Positions 1-6,430 of a stretch of 12,986 nucleotides of DNA are shown one piece after another. The stretch is from Clostridia bacterium (GTDB taxonomy: Bacteria; Bacillota; Clostridia; Christensenellales; DUVY01), in contig BNZQ01000045.1 of the NCBI GenBank assembly GCA_026001225.1, forward strand, positions 1 to 12,986, given 5' to 3'. Under the pieces are notes generated by a model. That model saw only the letters and a program-made list of their open reading frames with translations. It had not been told where the DNA came from and ran no database searches. The position numbers were made by a program, and so were the translations under genes. Positions within the stretch are counted from its first letter, which is position 1, and each line of letters opens with the position of its first letter.

Positions 1-64
1 TCAATATTGATGAGGGTATTTTTTATTTTAGTCGTGCCGGACGTAAAATGGCGGAGGTTTTTTT

Positions 65-277
65 ATGGCAACCAAAGTAGTGACGAAAACGGGGCAACAA
101 AAAGTTTTGTATACTCCGAACGAAAAGGCGGCAGTCTTTGCTTTTGAATTGAAAAACAAAAGTCATATGGACGGGAAGCCTTTGACGGATTTTCAAGCGG
201 GCCAAAGGTCGGGATATTTAAATGCTCGAAAAGACGAAGCAAAACTTTTCAAGTGGAAAAAGAAAAAAGGTCTTTAA
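65..277 (+). CDS. Small hypothetical protein, 70 aa
   Basis: The ATG is preceded by GGAGG at 53-57 with a 7-nt spacer, which decides the start. The product is a soluble, basic 70-aa protein with no signal peptide or membrane segment. Its central part reads LTDFQAGQRSGYLNARKDEA and its end is a lysine-rich tail (KWKKKK). The final half looks like a short conserved helix-rich protein of the kind often found beside replication genes in small phages, but I cannot name a family. The basic tail would suit nucleic-acid binding, which is inference only. It lies upstream of the putative SSB gene, separated by 195 nt without a convincing gene. Its real promoter may lie before the window start. Confidence 0.7.
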   Translation: MATKVVTKTGQQKVLYTPNEKAAVFAFELKNKSHMDGKPLTDFQAGQRSGYLNARKDEAKLFKWKKKKGL

Positions 278-472
278 GAACTGATCCTTGGGGTAAGGGT
301 ATCCGTTCGCGGTGACGAGTCCGCAATAAGTTGAGGCGCCTGTCCATAGTGACGGCCGAAACGCAAGAAAAATTGAACGGTGTTAAGACAAGCCCCACCA
401 AAGCCTTAAAGACCGGAGAACCGGCGAGGCGACGACGACCGCGGGGACGCGGCGTTAAAAGGAAGGTGCCGT
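278..472 (+). other. Structured gap before the 143-aa gene, no convincing gene
   Basis: This purine-rich 195-nt gap carries short hairpins: GCGG/CCGC around 313-328, CCGG-AGAA-CCGG around 413-424 and CCGC/GCGG around 439-452. GATCCTTGGGG near the start could also pair with the ACAAGCCCCACC stretch about 100 nt later. An open frame at 331-717 crosses the gap, but it shares most of its length with the better-supported gene at 473 and has no ribosome site. The gap could be a structured leader of the next gene. Confidence 0.35.
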
Positions 473-904
473 ATGGCAAAAGTGCAAAGGCTGGCCGAGG
501 AAGCCGCCGAGAATCAGGAACAGGCCGCGCAAGAGGAACGGAAAATCTACGTGGTCAGGAAGCCTTTCAAAAGCAAGAAAGAGAAAGGCAAGACGTATTA
601 CGCCTACATGATCGAGGACAAGCTACGCGGGCGCGATATCAAGATCGAGCTACTCCCGCCGAAAGTGGGCAAAGAAATGGACGCGGGAGGCTATGGCGTG
701 CTGGATATTGTTTTTGACGGAAACGATGCGGCGGAGCTGACGGTGAAGTCGGAATCGTTCAATGACATGAACGGCAAGGCGCAAACGCGCACGGTGTACG
801 GCGTGCGGAATGTGGACGAGGAAACGGGTGAGATTTGGGAATCGGTCGTCGTTCCGGCGCGGCCCTCGGACAGGGCTTTGCTGGAAATGTTACTGACGCA
901 TTGA
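473..904 (+). CDS. Putative single-stranded DNA-binding protein (inovirus pV role)
   Basis: The ATG follows GGAAGG at 461-466 with a 6-nt spacer. The 143-aa product has a charged, Glu/Gln/Ala-rich N-terminus (about residues 1-22), then a strand-rich core that begins KIYVVRKPF and continues with a lysine cluster (KSKKEKGK), aromatic residues (YYAYM) and alternating hydrophobic strands up to about residue 130. There is no signal or membrane segment. The size, basic and aromatic strand-rich core and position ahead of the virion genes fit a phage ssDNA-binding protein that would coat the single strand before export. No diagnostic SSB motif is visible, so the role rests mainly on context. Other small strand-rich cytoplasmic proteins are possible. 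Confidence 0.5.
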   Translation: MAKVQRLAEEAAENQEQAAQEERKIYVVRKPFKSKKEKGKTYYAYMIEDKLRGRDIKIELLPPKVGKEMDAGGYGVLDIVFDGNDAAELTVKSESFNDMNGKAQTRTVYGVRNVDEETGEIWESVVVPARPSDRALLEMLLTH

Positions 905-911
905 CGGTTTG

Positions 912-936
912 GGGCCTGCCTTTTTGGGGTAGGCCC
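912..936 (+). terminator. Hairpin after the SSB-like gene, possible terminator
   Basis: GGGCCTGCC (912-920) pairs with GGTAGGCCC (928-936) over nine pairs, one of them a G-U wobble, closing a T-rich 7-nt loop. It begins 8 nt after the stop codon. The downstream tract (TAAAATTATTT) is AT-rich but not a clean U-run, so termination may be weak, or the hairpin may be an mRNA-end stabiliser. Confidence 0.5.
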
Positions 937-963
937 TAAAATTATTTAAAATGCAGATTTTTG

Positions 964-1029
964 GCGGCGCGGATTGAAAGATTTGCGCCGACCATATGGG
1001 CCGGAGCAGGCGCGGGAGCCGGACGGCCC
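964..1029 (+). other. Two stems in the leader of the virion operon
   Basis: CGGCGC (964-969) can pair with GCGCCG (985-990), and GGGCCG (998-1003) can pair with CGGCCC (1024-1029). Together they occupy the 5' leader just upstream of the GGAAGGA ribosome site of the 434-aa gene. I see no good promoter here, so the stems may be processing or stability elements. Confidence 0.35.
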
Positions 1030-1057
1030 GAAATAAAATAGCGGGAAGGAGTTTATC

Positions 1058-2362
1058 ATGAGTAGTTACGGAAGGAAACGGAAAAGCGGTTGGGTCGGCG
1101 CGGTGTTGGCCGTGCTGGTGGTAGCGGCGTTGGTCGGCGCGTTGGGTTGGTTGTCGAAAGGCTTTCAAGATTGGAACGCGGGGACGTGGTTCGACGGTTG
1201 GTTTCATAATGAGGAACAAACCGAAACGGACAGTTCGATTGGCGGCCGTGAAATAACGGCTCTTTCCGGACCGCTGCAATTATCGTCAATGTCCGTGGAA
1301 ACGGATTACGACGTCGCTTTGTATTTTAACAACAACGGCGGCGGTTCCGTGAATTATGGATTTTCGGTAGCGGACTTATCCGGTAAGGGTTTTGACGATC
1401 TTAGCGTTGAAATTCAGATTAGCGGCCAATTTTTGCGGAGTGATAACGGGCAAATGATTGATTCGTATATCCTACTGTATCCGGACGCTTACGACGGCGG
1501 CTATGTGTATTCCTTTTTCGGAAGTGTTCCGAAGTCCAATAACAAAGGCGGGTATTCCATATCCTTTATTGACGGCAACGTTTATACGTTCGGCGCAGAC
1601 ATAACGGATTGGGCCGGCGACGGTGAGCCCGTAGGTTATACGGAAACATTAACGTATGTGTCCGAATTGTCCTTGCCGCCCGATCCGACTATACCGCATT
1701 ATGATTTTGTAGGTTGGTATTTGGATGCGGAATTGTCCGTGCCGTACCAAGGACAGACGATTACGTCCAATATGACGTTTTACGCAAAGTTTGTTCTAAC
1801 AACCTACCATATATATTTTGTGACGGGTTTTGCCGACGTTTCCGCGCCGGCTGCGGTTTCCGTGACGGCGTTGACGGCCGGCGGCAGTATGCCCTCGCTT
1901 TCTCATGTCGGGTATACGTTTGAGGGTTGGTATACGGATACGGCGCGTACTATCCCGTATAGCTCTACCGCCGAGATGACGGGCAATATGGTGCTGTATG
2001 CTAAATGGGAACAATCTTTTGTGACGGTGACTTTTATGGTGGACGGTTCCGTATATGCGACCGTTCAAGTTCCTTACGGTTCTTCTTTATCGGCGGCGCA
2101 AGCGCAAGCGGGTCTGCAAGGCTTTTCCGTTATTTCGTTCTCGTTAGCTGATTTGTCCGCTCCCAACGTCGTGGACAACGTGATTGTCCTCAATACAGAC
2201 GCGACTATTTACGCCGAGAGCATGACGCCGATCCAAAAGGTCGGCTCGGTCATAACGGAACATTGGCGTGTTTTGCTCGGCGGTATTTTGTCGGTTGCCG
2301 TGGTTTTCGGCGTTGTCAGCGTTTTCACAAGAGGTAAGCGGCATTCCAAGCGCAGGTACTGA
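1058..2362 (+). CDS. Membrane-anchored exported protein with InlB/Flg_new-type repeats, putative minor virion or adsorption protein
   Basis: The ATG follows GGAAGGA at 1044-1050. The 434-aa product has a basic start (GRKRKS) and a hydrophobic segment at about 11-32. A long strand-rich, nearly Cys-free extracellular region follows. It contains two copies of the Listeria-Bacteroides repeat: one near 205-245 (FVGWYLD...MTFYAKF) and one near 275-317 (FEGWYTD...MVLYAKW). A degenerate third unit follows to about 387. A second hydrophobic segment lies at about 405-424 and the tail is strongly basic (RGKRHSKRRY). Such repeats are typical of Gram-positive surface proteins. In an inovirus operon this suggests a host-contacting virion protein with a role like pIII, but that is inference. 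It is the first gene of the packed operon; the next gene starts 2 nt after its stop. Confidence 0.7.
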   Translation: MSSYGRKRKSGWVGAVLAVLVVAALVGALGWLSKGFQDWNAGTWFDGWFHNEEQTETDSSIGGREITALSGPLQLSSMSVETDYDVALYFNNNGGGSVNYGFSVADLSGKGFDDLSVEIQISGQFLRSDNGQMIDSYILLYPDAYDGGYVYSFFGSVPKSNNKGGYSISFIDGNVYTFGADITDWAGDGEPVGYTETLTYVSELSLPPDPTIPHYDFVGWYLDAELSVPYQGQTITSNMTFYAKFVLTTYHIYFVTGFADVSAPAAVSVTALTAGGSMPSLSHVGYTFEGWYTDTARTIPYSSTAEMTGNMVLYAKWEQSFVTVTFMVDGSVYATVQVPYGSSLSAAQAQAGLQGFSVISFSLADLSAPNVVDNVIVLNTDATIYAESMTPIQKVGSVITEHWRVLLGGILSVAVVFGVVSVFTRGKRHSKRRY

Positions 2363-2364
2363 TT

Positions 2365-2931
2365 ATGAGTAAAAAAGGCATAGGCGTTTTTTCGTCCGTC
2401 GCGCTCTTTTTAGGCTTGTTTATGGGTATTGCTTTTTTAGCAAGTTATCTTGCGGTTTTCATAAACAACGGCCAAAAGAATTTTTATGTTCAATACGGCT
2501 CCGCCGAGTTGAGCGGAACGGAAAATCTTATCTTGCCGTTAAATGCGAACAGCATTTTTTATTGCAAATACGTTGTTCCGAATGCGCAAGGCTATAACGT
2601 TAAGATTGTGCCGAGTGAGCATTTAGTCGGCCTTGATTTCAAGCTGAACGGCGAATGGAATATGTTTAGAAACGATACCGATTTAACGGCGGGCTTTGAC
2701 CTTGTTAAGTGCGACGGATATTTCATTCTTACTCTTGACCATGTGGGTGTAACGGGCGGCGGCTTGTACGGCATTTTGGGCTTCGTTTATGGTTATGACG
2801 CTATTTCCGATGTGCCCGATTTGAATTTACGGGAAAAAGCGTATTTTACGATTGCGGTAACGTCGCATAACAACGATACCGCTGTAAATATCAATTTTTC
2901 TTACGGTTATTTAAACGGCGACGCATTATGA
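2365..2931 (+). CDS. N-terminally anchored exported protein, putative virion component
   Basis: The 188-aa product starts 2 nt after the previous stop. It has no strong ribosome site, so translation is probably coupled. A hydrophobic segment at about residues 8-33 follows a short basic start (MSKKG) and would act as a signal anchor. The rest is a strand-rich, mostly uncharged outside domain with many Asn, Gly and Tyr residues and only two cysteines. I recognise no family. Its place between two larger exported proteins, and its ATGA overlap with the 655-aa gene, suggest that the three assemble together at the membrane or virion end. Confidence 0.65.
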   Translation: MSKKGIGVFSSVALFLGLFMGIAFLASYLAVFINNGQKNFYVQYGSAELSGTENLILPLNANSIFYCKYVVPNAQGYNVKIVPSEHLVGLDFKLNGEWNMFRNDTDLTAGFDLVKCDGYFILTLDHVGVTGGGLYGILGFVYGYDAISDVPDLNLREKAYFTIAVTSHNNDTAVNINFSYGYLNGDAL

Positions 2932-4895
2932 AAAAAGCAAAATCAATCAAGTACATAATAGCGGCGGTTTTTATGGCCGCGTTGGCCGTGCTGGGCGGCG
3001 GCTTAAGGTTGCCCGCCCGTTCCGCGTATGCCGCCGCGAATGCGGACGTTAAATTTGACGATACAAACGTCCTTGACGATTTGCAAGCGTCCACCGTGAA
3101 CGGACAGCCTTTTGACTTAAACGCCTACCCTTTTGTTAACGGCAAAGCGGCGCAAGTTATAAACTTCGTCGAATACTGCTATTCGTTTCGCGTGAATATG
3201 CAGGAAAATTACGGACTGTATATTTACGTCTATAATCCCTCCGCTCTTAATTTCAACACGTCCACGCTTTCCAATAAGTTGGAAATGGCCGTAGAGTATG
3301 ACGCGGACGGTTTCCCGACGCTATACCGCAAATTTTCTTTGCAGTTCTGTTCCATGTCAACGGAGTCGAATTATTACCGTCTTTTTTACAAGTTTAAGGT
3401 GCGTTTCATCGATACGGAACGAACGGCTTTATTAAATCGCTTGAACAGTAACGAGCGGCGTTACGATTTGTCGGGTGCGGAATTATTCACGGTCGGCGCG
3501 GCGAACGCCGTTGATTATACGATTGCCAAGACTTGTAAATTCAGCGGTTACGTCAAGGGCTATGGGCCGGACGCGAACGCTGAAAGTAATTTATCGGTTC
3601 AGATTACGGATTTAGAGGTGCTGGAACTTGAATTGCATAGCACGAATTTTAGACCGTCCAACGTATCGAGCGCGGGCGCGGGCTATCAGAACGATTTAAG
3701 CAGCGTTTACTTTTCCGTTCCCGACACGGTTTTGAGTAAGTACGGCCGCTTGCAAAAGGTCATGGCCGAATGGTACGAGTTCCGCACCGCGCCTTGGGTG
3801 ATCGTGACTTCCCACGCGGATATGTATAACGCCGTCAAGAATTATGTCGGCGTTCAAATCGGCGGTTACAATTCGGCGGTCGGTTACGGTTTGTGTATGG
3901 ATCGCCACAACGTTTATTACAATCCCGATAATCATTACATGACTTACGGTTGGGTTTGGAATGTGTCCGTGGGCGCAAGCGATATTGTTTACGGCGGGCG
4001 CACGGTGTTGCTTCCGTACTTGTTTTATTCGGGCGGTACGGACGTAAAGAATTATTCCGTTACGTCGGACGTTTTAAAATCGTGGATATACGGCTATAAC
4101 AAATCCGCTTACGGCGGGTATTTGCCTATTAAGGACGGGAATATCAGCAGGGATTTATTTGATTCCGTCGTCGATAGCGGGCGAATTAGGGGCTATAACC
4201 TGCGCGAGTTCGACGCGGACAGCGTGGACGACCAATTTAATTTGCTTTCTTACGATAGCAATCATAGCGGTTGGGATAAGTTTTGGCAATTCGGCTTCGG
4301 CGCGCCGCCGACCAACGGGGATTATGCGAACGTCGCGCCGATTTATCCCGTTGCGGACGGTGATATTGTAGGGACGGACGCGGGCATTGCGCAAAGCCTG
4401 TATATGAATGAAAATGACGTAGGGACTTTCAAGACTTTCCGCGCCGCAAAAAAATCACAAGGCGAAACAACTTTTTTATTCCGTTTCGCCCATACGCAAT
4501 ATTACTCGGAAATGATTGAGATTTTGGGCAGCGGCGGCGGCAATAATAAGGCGTACAGAGCGCAGGAAACCGTCTTTTTGGATTTCGACGTTATACAGCT
4601 GACTTTCAGCAAGGACGGCGTGTATCACGTCATCCCCGTCGTATCCTCGCCTATTGATATAGTCGGCGCGATTACGCCCCCGCTGCAACCTGCGAATGAT
4701 TGGCTCCTTTGGCTGAAAATACTTCTCGCTTTGGTGCTTCTGATCGTTTTGCTGGTTATCCTCGCGCCGATTCTGCCGGTGATAATCAGCGGCGTGGTTT
4801 GGGTCGTCAAAGGCGTTGTAACGATCATCTTTTTTCCGTTTAAGGCAATCGGCGCGGCGGTAAAGAACAAGAAAAAGAAAGGCGGCGGGAATTGA
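2928..4895 (+). CDS. Large secreted protein with C-terminal membrane anchor, putative pIII-like virion protein
   Basis: The start codon overlaps the previous stop (ATGA). The 655-aa product has a classical signal peptide: basic MKKAKSIK, a hydrophobic core at about 9-27 and a likely cleavage after SAYA near residue 35. A long, Tyr/Asn/Asp-rich exported domain follows, with very few cysteines. After a proline-containing linker near 582-590, the C-terminus has two adjoining hydrophobic stretches (about 592-621 and 621-645) and a lysine-rich tail. Signal peptide, large outside domain and C-terminal anchor is the layout of Ff pIII. The double hydrophobic end also resembles a fused pVI-like segment. 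No sequence homology to pIII can be claimed by eye. It is the best candidate for receptor adsorption or virion release. Confidence 0.65.
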   Translation: MKKAKSIKYIIAAVFMAALAVLGGGLRLPARSAYAAANADVKFDDTNVLDDLQASTVNGQPFDLNAYPFVNGKAAQVINFVEYCYSFRVNMQENYGLYIYVYNPSALNFNTSTLSNKLEMAVEYDADGFPTLYRKFSLQFCSMSTESNYYRLFYKFKVRFIDTERTALLNRLNSNERRYDLSGAELFTVGAANAVDYTIAKTCKFSGYVKGYGPDANAESNLSVQITDLEVLELELHSTNFRPSNVSSAGAGYQNDLSSVYFSVPDTVLSKYGRLQKVMAEWYEFRTAPWVIVTSHADMYNAVKNYVGVQIGGYNSAVGYGLCMDRHNVYYNPDNHYMTYGWVWNVSVGASDIVYGGRTVLLPYLFYSGGTDVKNYSVTSDVLKSWIYGYNKSAYGGYLPIKDGNISRDLFDSVVDSGRIRGYNLREFDADSVDDQFNLLSYDSNHSGWDKFWQFGFGAPPTNGDYANVAPIYPVADGDIVGTDAGIAQSLYMNENDVGTFKTFRAAKKSQGETTFLFRFAHTQYYSEMIEILGSGGGNNKAYRAQETVFLDFDVIQLTFSKDGVYHVIPVVSSPIDIVGAITPPLQPANDWLLWLKILLALVLLIVLLVILAPILPVIISGVVWVVKGVVTIIFFPFKAIGAAVKNKKKKGGGN

Positions 4896-5095
4896 GTATT
4901 TTTGACGACGGTGAGGACGTGATCACGGCGATCCGGCGCAAGCGGGCCGAGGTCTGGAAGAGCGCGGAGCCGGAAGAGGTCAAATCGTCGGGTATCGAGG
5001 AGCGGGCGCGTTGGTGGCGCGAGGACTGCCCCGCCGACGTGATAAGACTGCTGCGGGCTCTGGCTAACGAGGAATGGCTCGTTAAGTCGTTTTAG
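4892..5095 (+). CDS. Small charged soluble protein, TTG start
   Basis: The TTG at 4892 overlaps the previous stop (TTGA) and follows a GGCGGGA ribosome-like stretch. The 67-aa product has no membrane segment. It is rich in Glu, Arg and Trp, for example IRRKRAEVWK and RARWWRED, and is probably all helical. Its coding style (GC-rich third positions) differs from the preceding virion gene. It is unrecognised. It could be a cytoplasmic assembly factor or regulator made at low level because of the weak start codon. Confidence 0.55.
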   Translation: MSIFDDGEDVITAIRRKRAEVWKSAEPEEVKSSGIEERARWWREDCPADVIRLLRALANEEWLVKSF

Positions 5096-5104
5096 AGGTG
5101 GATT

Positions 5105-5413
5105 GTGGGAAAGAAAAATAAAGGTAAAAATGAGAGCGGAAAGAAGCCGAAGAAAAGCGAGATATTCCCGCATTTTCGTTTGTATTTAAAAGCTCGGCAC
5201 CCTGCCCTTATAACGGGCGAGCGTCCGGTTGACGAGTATGATTTTAGAAAGGTAACACATAGCGAGCGGGACGGAAACCGTCCGAACGAGAAGGTGTTTC
5301 CGAATCCGAATCTTGCGGATAGCGAGCCTATGTATATCGGTAAAAGGGTGCGGCACGATCAAAAAAAGAATTTCAGTAAGTGGAAGTATCCTTGGAAGTA
5401 TCCGAAAAAATGA
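5105..5413 (+). CDS. Lysine-rich small protein with HPALITGE / THSE motifs, possible PemK/MazF-like core
   Basis: The GTG at 5105 follows GAGGTG at 5095-5100. The 102-aa product begins with a very lysine-rich stretch (residues 1-18). It then has RHPALITGE (31-39), a short variable piece, KVTHSE (49-54), NPNP-like residues near 66-69, and a basic/aromatic tail (KWKYPWKYPKK). The pattern of a hydrophobic strand ending in an acidic residue, then a T-H/S strand, resembles PemK/MazF-type small-barrel proteins and uncharacterised relatives on Firmicutes mobile elements. I rate that as suggestive only: no antitoxin gene is obvious beside it. It ends the virion operon and is followed by the minus-strand RNA unit. 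Confidence 0.6.
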   Translation: MGKKNKGKNESGKKPKKSEIFPHFRLYLKARHPALITGERPVDEYDFRKVTHSERDGNRPNEKVFPNPNLADSEPMYIGKRVRHDQKKNFSKWKYPWKYPKK

Positions 5414-5416
5414 TAT

Positions 5417-5493
5417 AAAAAAGAAGTAACGCCCCACGATTGATTTCTCAATCAGTACAATTCATTCCGCAAGGCGGAAATCGCGTTACTTCT
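5417..5493 (-). ncRNA. Candidate small RNA A, closed three-way junction
   Basis: On the minus strand an 11-pair perfect outer stem joins 5483-5493 to 5422-5432 and encloses two hairpins: six pairs at 465-470/474-479 and six pairs at 438-443/448-453 (add 5000 to each). The outer stem is followed by a U-run (A-run 5417-5422 on the plus strand). The predicted start, 7 nt after the -10, falls on the first base of the outer stem, so the RNA would be about 77 nt with paired ends. No open frame of note lies inside. It may be a regulatory RNA antisense to the inter-operon message, or a complementary-strand origin. I know no named family that it matches. Confidence 0.55.
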
Positions 5494-5499
5494 ATGGAT

Positions 5500-5529
5500 A
5501 TTATACGCCCTAATACGGTTGCGTGTCAA
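5500..5529 (-). promoter_or_regulatory. Perfect minus-strand sigma-A promoter of RNA A
   Basis: Read on the minus strand it is TTGACA (5529-5524), an 18-bp spacer and TATAAT (5505-5500), both hexamers matching consensus exactly. No minus-strand gene lies ahead; the only sensible product is the small RNA at 5417-5493. Confidence 0.75.
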
Positions 5530-5552
5530 CTGTTTTGGATAGAGAAAAACAG
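5530..5552. promoter_or_regulatory. Dyad CTGTTTT-N9-AAAACAG, possible operator
   Basis: A 7-bp perfect inverted repeat (5530-5536 and 5546-5552) sits directly upstream of the -35 of the minus-strand promoter and overlaps the start of the ribosome site of the 5570 gene. It could be an operator, or a weak hairpin in the leader of the plus-strand message. Confidence 0.35.
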
Positions 5553-5569
5553 GAAGGAGTTAAAAGGCT

Positions 5570-5944
5570 ATGGAAAGAGAGCTTGAAATGGACGAATCGG
5601 AGTTAATGGCGAATCAAGATTTAGACGTTTTAACCGGTTTGCAAAGAACGGTACACGACAGGATTGTCGTTGAAATGGATTCCGCCGGCATTGACGAACG
5701 CAAAAGAATGTTGCGTTCTCTGATCCGAAGCAGGCTTCTTTATTCTACGTTTGAGCGGGTTTTTGTCTTTTATTTTTTAAGGCGTCTAATTTTGCAGGCT
5801 CGTTTACCGCGACCTGATACAGATAAACTATTTTCTTACATGTCCAACAAATGGCGAGAACGATTCTCCGAGTTCCGTCTTGCGCGTAATCGGTATCTTG
5901 TGGTGACAGATAACGCTTGCATTGAGATGATACGCACCTCGTAG
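5570..5944 (+). CDS. Hypothetical protein, 124 aa
   Basis: The ATG follows AGGAAGGAG at 5551-5559, a strong ribosome site at slightly long spacing. The product starts with an acidic segment (MERELEMDESELM) and continues with a helical, arginine-rich region containing one aromatic hydrophobic patch (FERVFVFYFLRRLIL, about 61-75). That patch is probably a buried or membrane-associated helix rather than a full span. I recognise no family. It stands alone between the RNA A unit and a 180-nt stretch holding a minus-strand promoter. Its 3' third is antisense to the candidate minus-strand gene at 5745-6074. Confidence 0.55.
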   Translation: MERELEMDESELMANQDLDVLTGLQRTVHDRIVVEMDSAGIDERKRMLRSLIRSRLLYSTFERVFVFYFLRRLILQARLPRPDTDKLFSYMSNKWRERFSEFRLARNRYLVVTDNACIEMIRTS

Positions 5945-6074
5945 CGCCGAGGCGCGTTCCGGCGTTGCAACGAATGCGGTCGGTTCCGAGCTTTTCCGCG
6001 GCGTATTTATCATAGTTCATTTTACCGCTTCGGATTTCGGCCGTTTTAAATTTCGGGATAATAACTTCGTTCAT
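5745..6074 (-). CDS. Possible leaderless minus-strand gene, 109 aa, uncertain
   Basis: The ATG (6074-6072) lies just 7 nt after a strong -10 (TATACT), so the message would be leaderless. The first 45 residues (MNEVIIPKFKTAEIRSGKM, then YDKYAAEKLG) read like genuine protein and fill a stretch with no plus-strand gene. The rest runs antisense to the better-supported gene at 5570-5944 and holds scattered cysteines, including CWTC, but is less convincing. It may be a true regulator, a gene truncated by rearrangement, or a chance frame over a regulatory transcript. The dyad over its promoter would suit an autoregulated repressor. Confidence 0.35.
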   Translation of the reverse strand: MNEVIIPKFKTAEIRSGKMNYDKYAAEKLGTDRIRCNAGTRLGATRCVSSQCKRYLSPQDTDYAQDGTRRIVLAICWTCKKIVYLYQVAVNEPAKLDALKNKRQKPAQT

Positions 6075-6111
6075 ACGGTACAGTATACCGCATGATCGGG
6101 AAAAAAGTCAA
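6073..6111 (-). promoter_or_regulatory. Minus-strand promoter with dyad operator over the -10
   Basis: On the minus strand TTGACT (6111-6106), an 18-bp spacer and TATACT (6087-6082) form a near-consensus promoter. CGGTA (6076-6080) and TACCG (6086-6090) form a dyad across the -10, extendable to AT/AT at 6073-6074 and 6092-6093 with one mismatch. The -35 abuts the ribosome site of the plus-strand gene at 6125, so a bound repressor could affect both strands. Confidence 0.6.
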
Positions 6112-6124
6112 AAGGAGTGTCGGT

Positions 6125-6325
6125 ATGAAACGAAAATCGATCAGGTTAAAAGTTTTAAAGCGGCAACGCAAGGCGATGATTCGCGGCGTGGATCGCAACA
6201 AGAGAATCCTGCCCATGATCGGCGGCGCGGAGCTGCGCGCGTCGGTCAAGAACGACATTGTGCGGGATTCCGGCATTGTCCGGCAGTACGACGCCGAAAT
6301 CTTGCGGTTGAAAAGGAAAGCATGA
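6125..6325 (+). CDS. Small highly basic protein, 66 aa
   Basis: The chosen ATG at 6125 has AAAAGGAG at 6110-6117 with a 7-nt spacer; an in-frame ATG at 6092 lacks a ribosome site. The product starts MKRKSIRLKVLKRQRKAM and stays rich in Lys/Arg throughout, without any hydrophobic span. It could bind nucleic acid, for example as a packaging or DNA-condensing protein, which is inference from charge alone. Its stop overlaps the start of the 32-aa gene (ATGA), so the two are translationally coupled and lead into the ATPase gene. Confidence 0.6.
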   Translation: MKRKSIRLKVLKRQRKAMIRGVDRNKRILPMIGGAELRASVKNDIVRDSGIVRQYDAEILRLKRKA

Positions 6326-6420
6326 AGCGCACGGTACGGAACATAGTAGGTTTGCTTGCGGTTGTATTGGTTGCCCTGCTTGTGGGGTATATCGTTTACA
6401 GTTGCAAGCAAGCGTTTTAG
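6322..6420 (+). CDS. 32-aa single-span membrane protein, putative small coat protein
   Basis: This tiny gene overlaps the previous stop (ATGA) and ends 10 nt before the ATPase start. The product has a basic start (MKRTVRN), a hydrophobic span of about 19 residues (IVGLLAVVLVALLVGYIVY) and a short SCKQAF tail. The length matches the pVII and pIX end proteins of Ff phage, and signal-less short coat proteins exist in other inoviruses such as Pf3. It is the only short single-span protein I find, so it is a candidate for the major or an end coat protein. The positive N-terminus is unlike the usual acidic N-terminus and basic C-terminus of major coats, which counts against that role. Confidence 0.6.
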   Translation: MKRTVRNIVGLLAVVLVALLVGYIVYSCKQAF

Positions 6421-6430
6421 AGGGAATACA

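Noticed and set aside
331..717. 128-aa open frame across the structured gap and the SSB-like gene
   Set aside because: Arg/Gly-rich shadow of the 473 gene, with no ribosome site.
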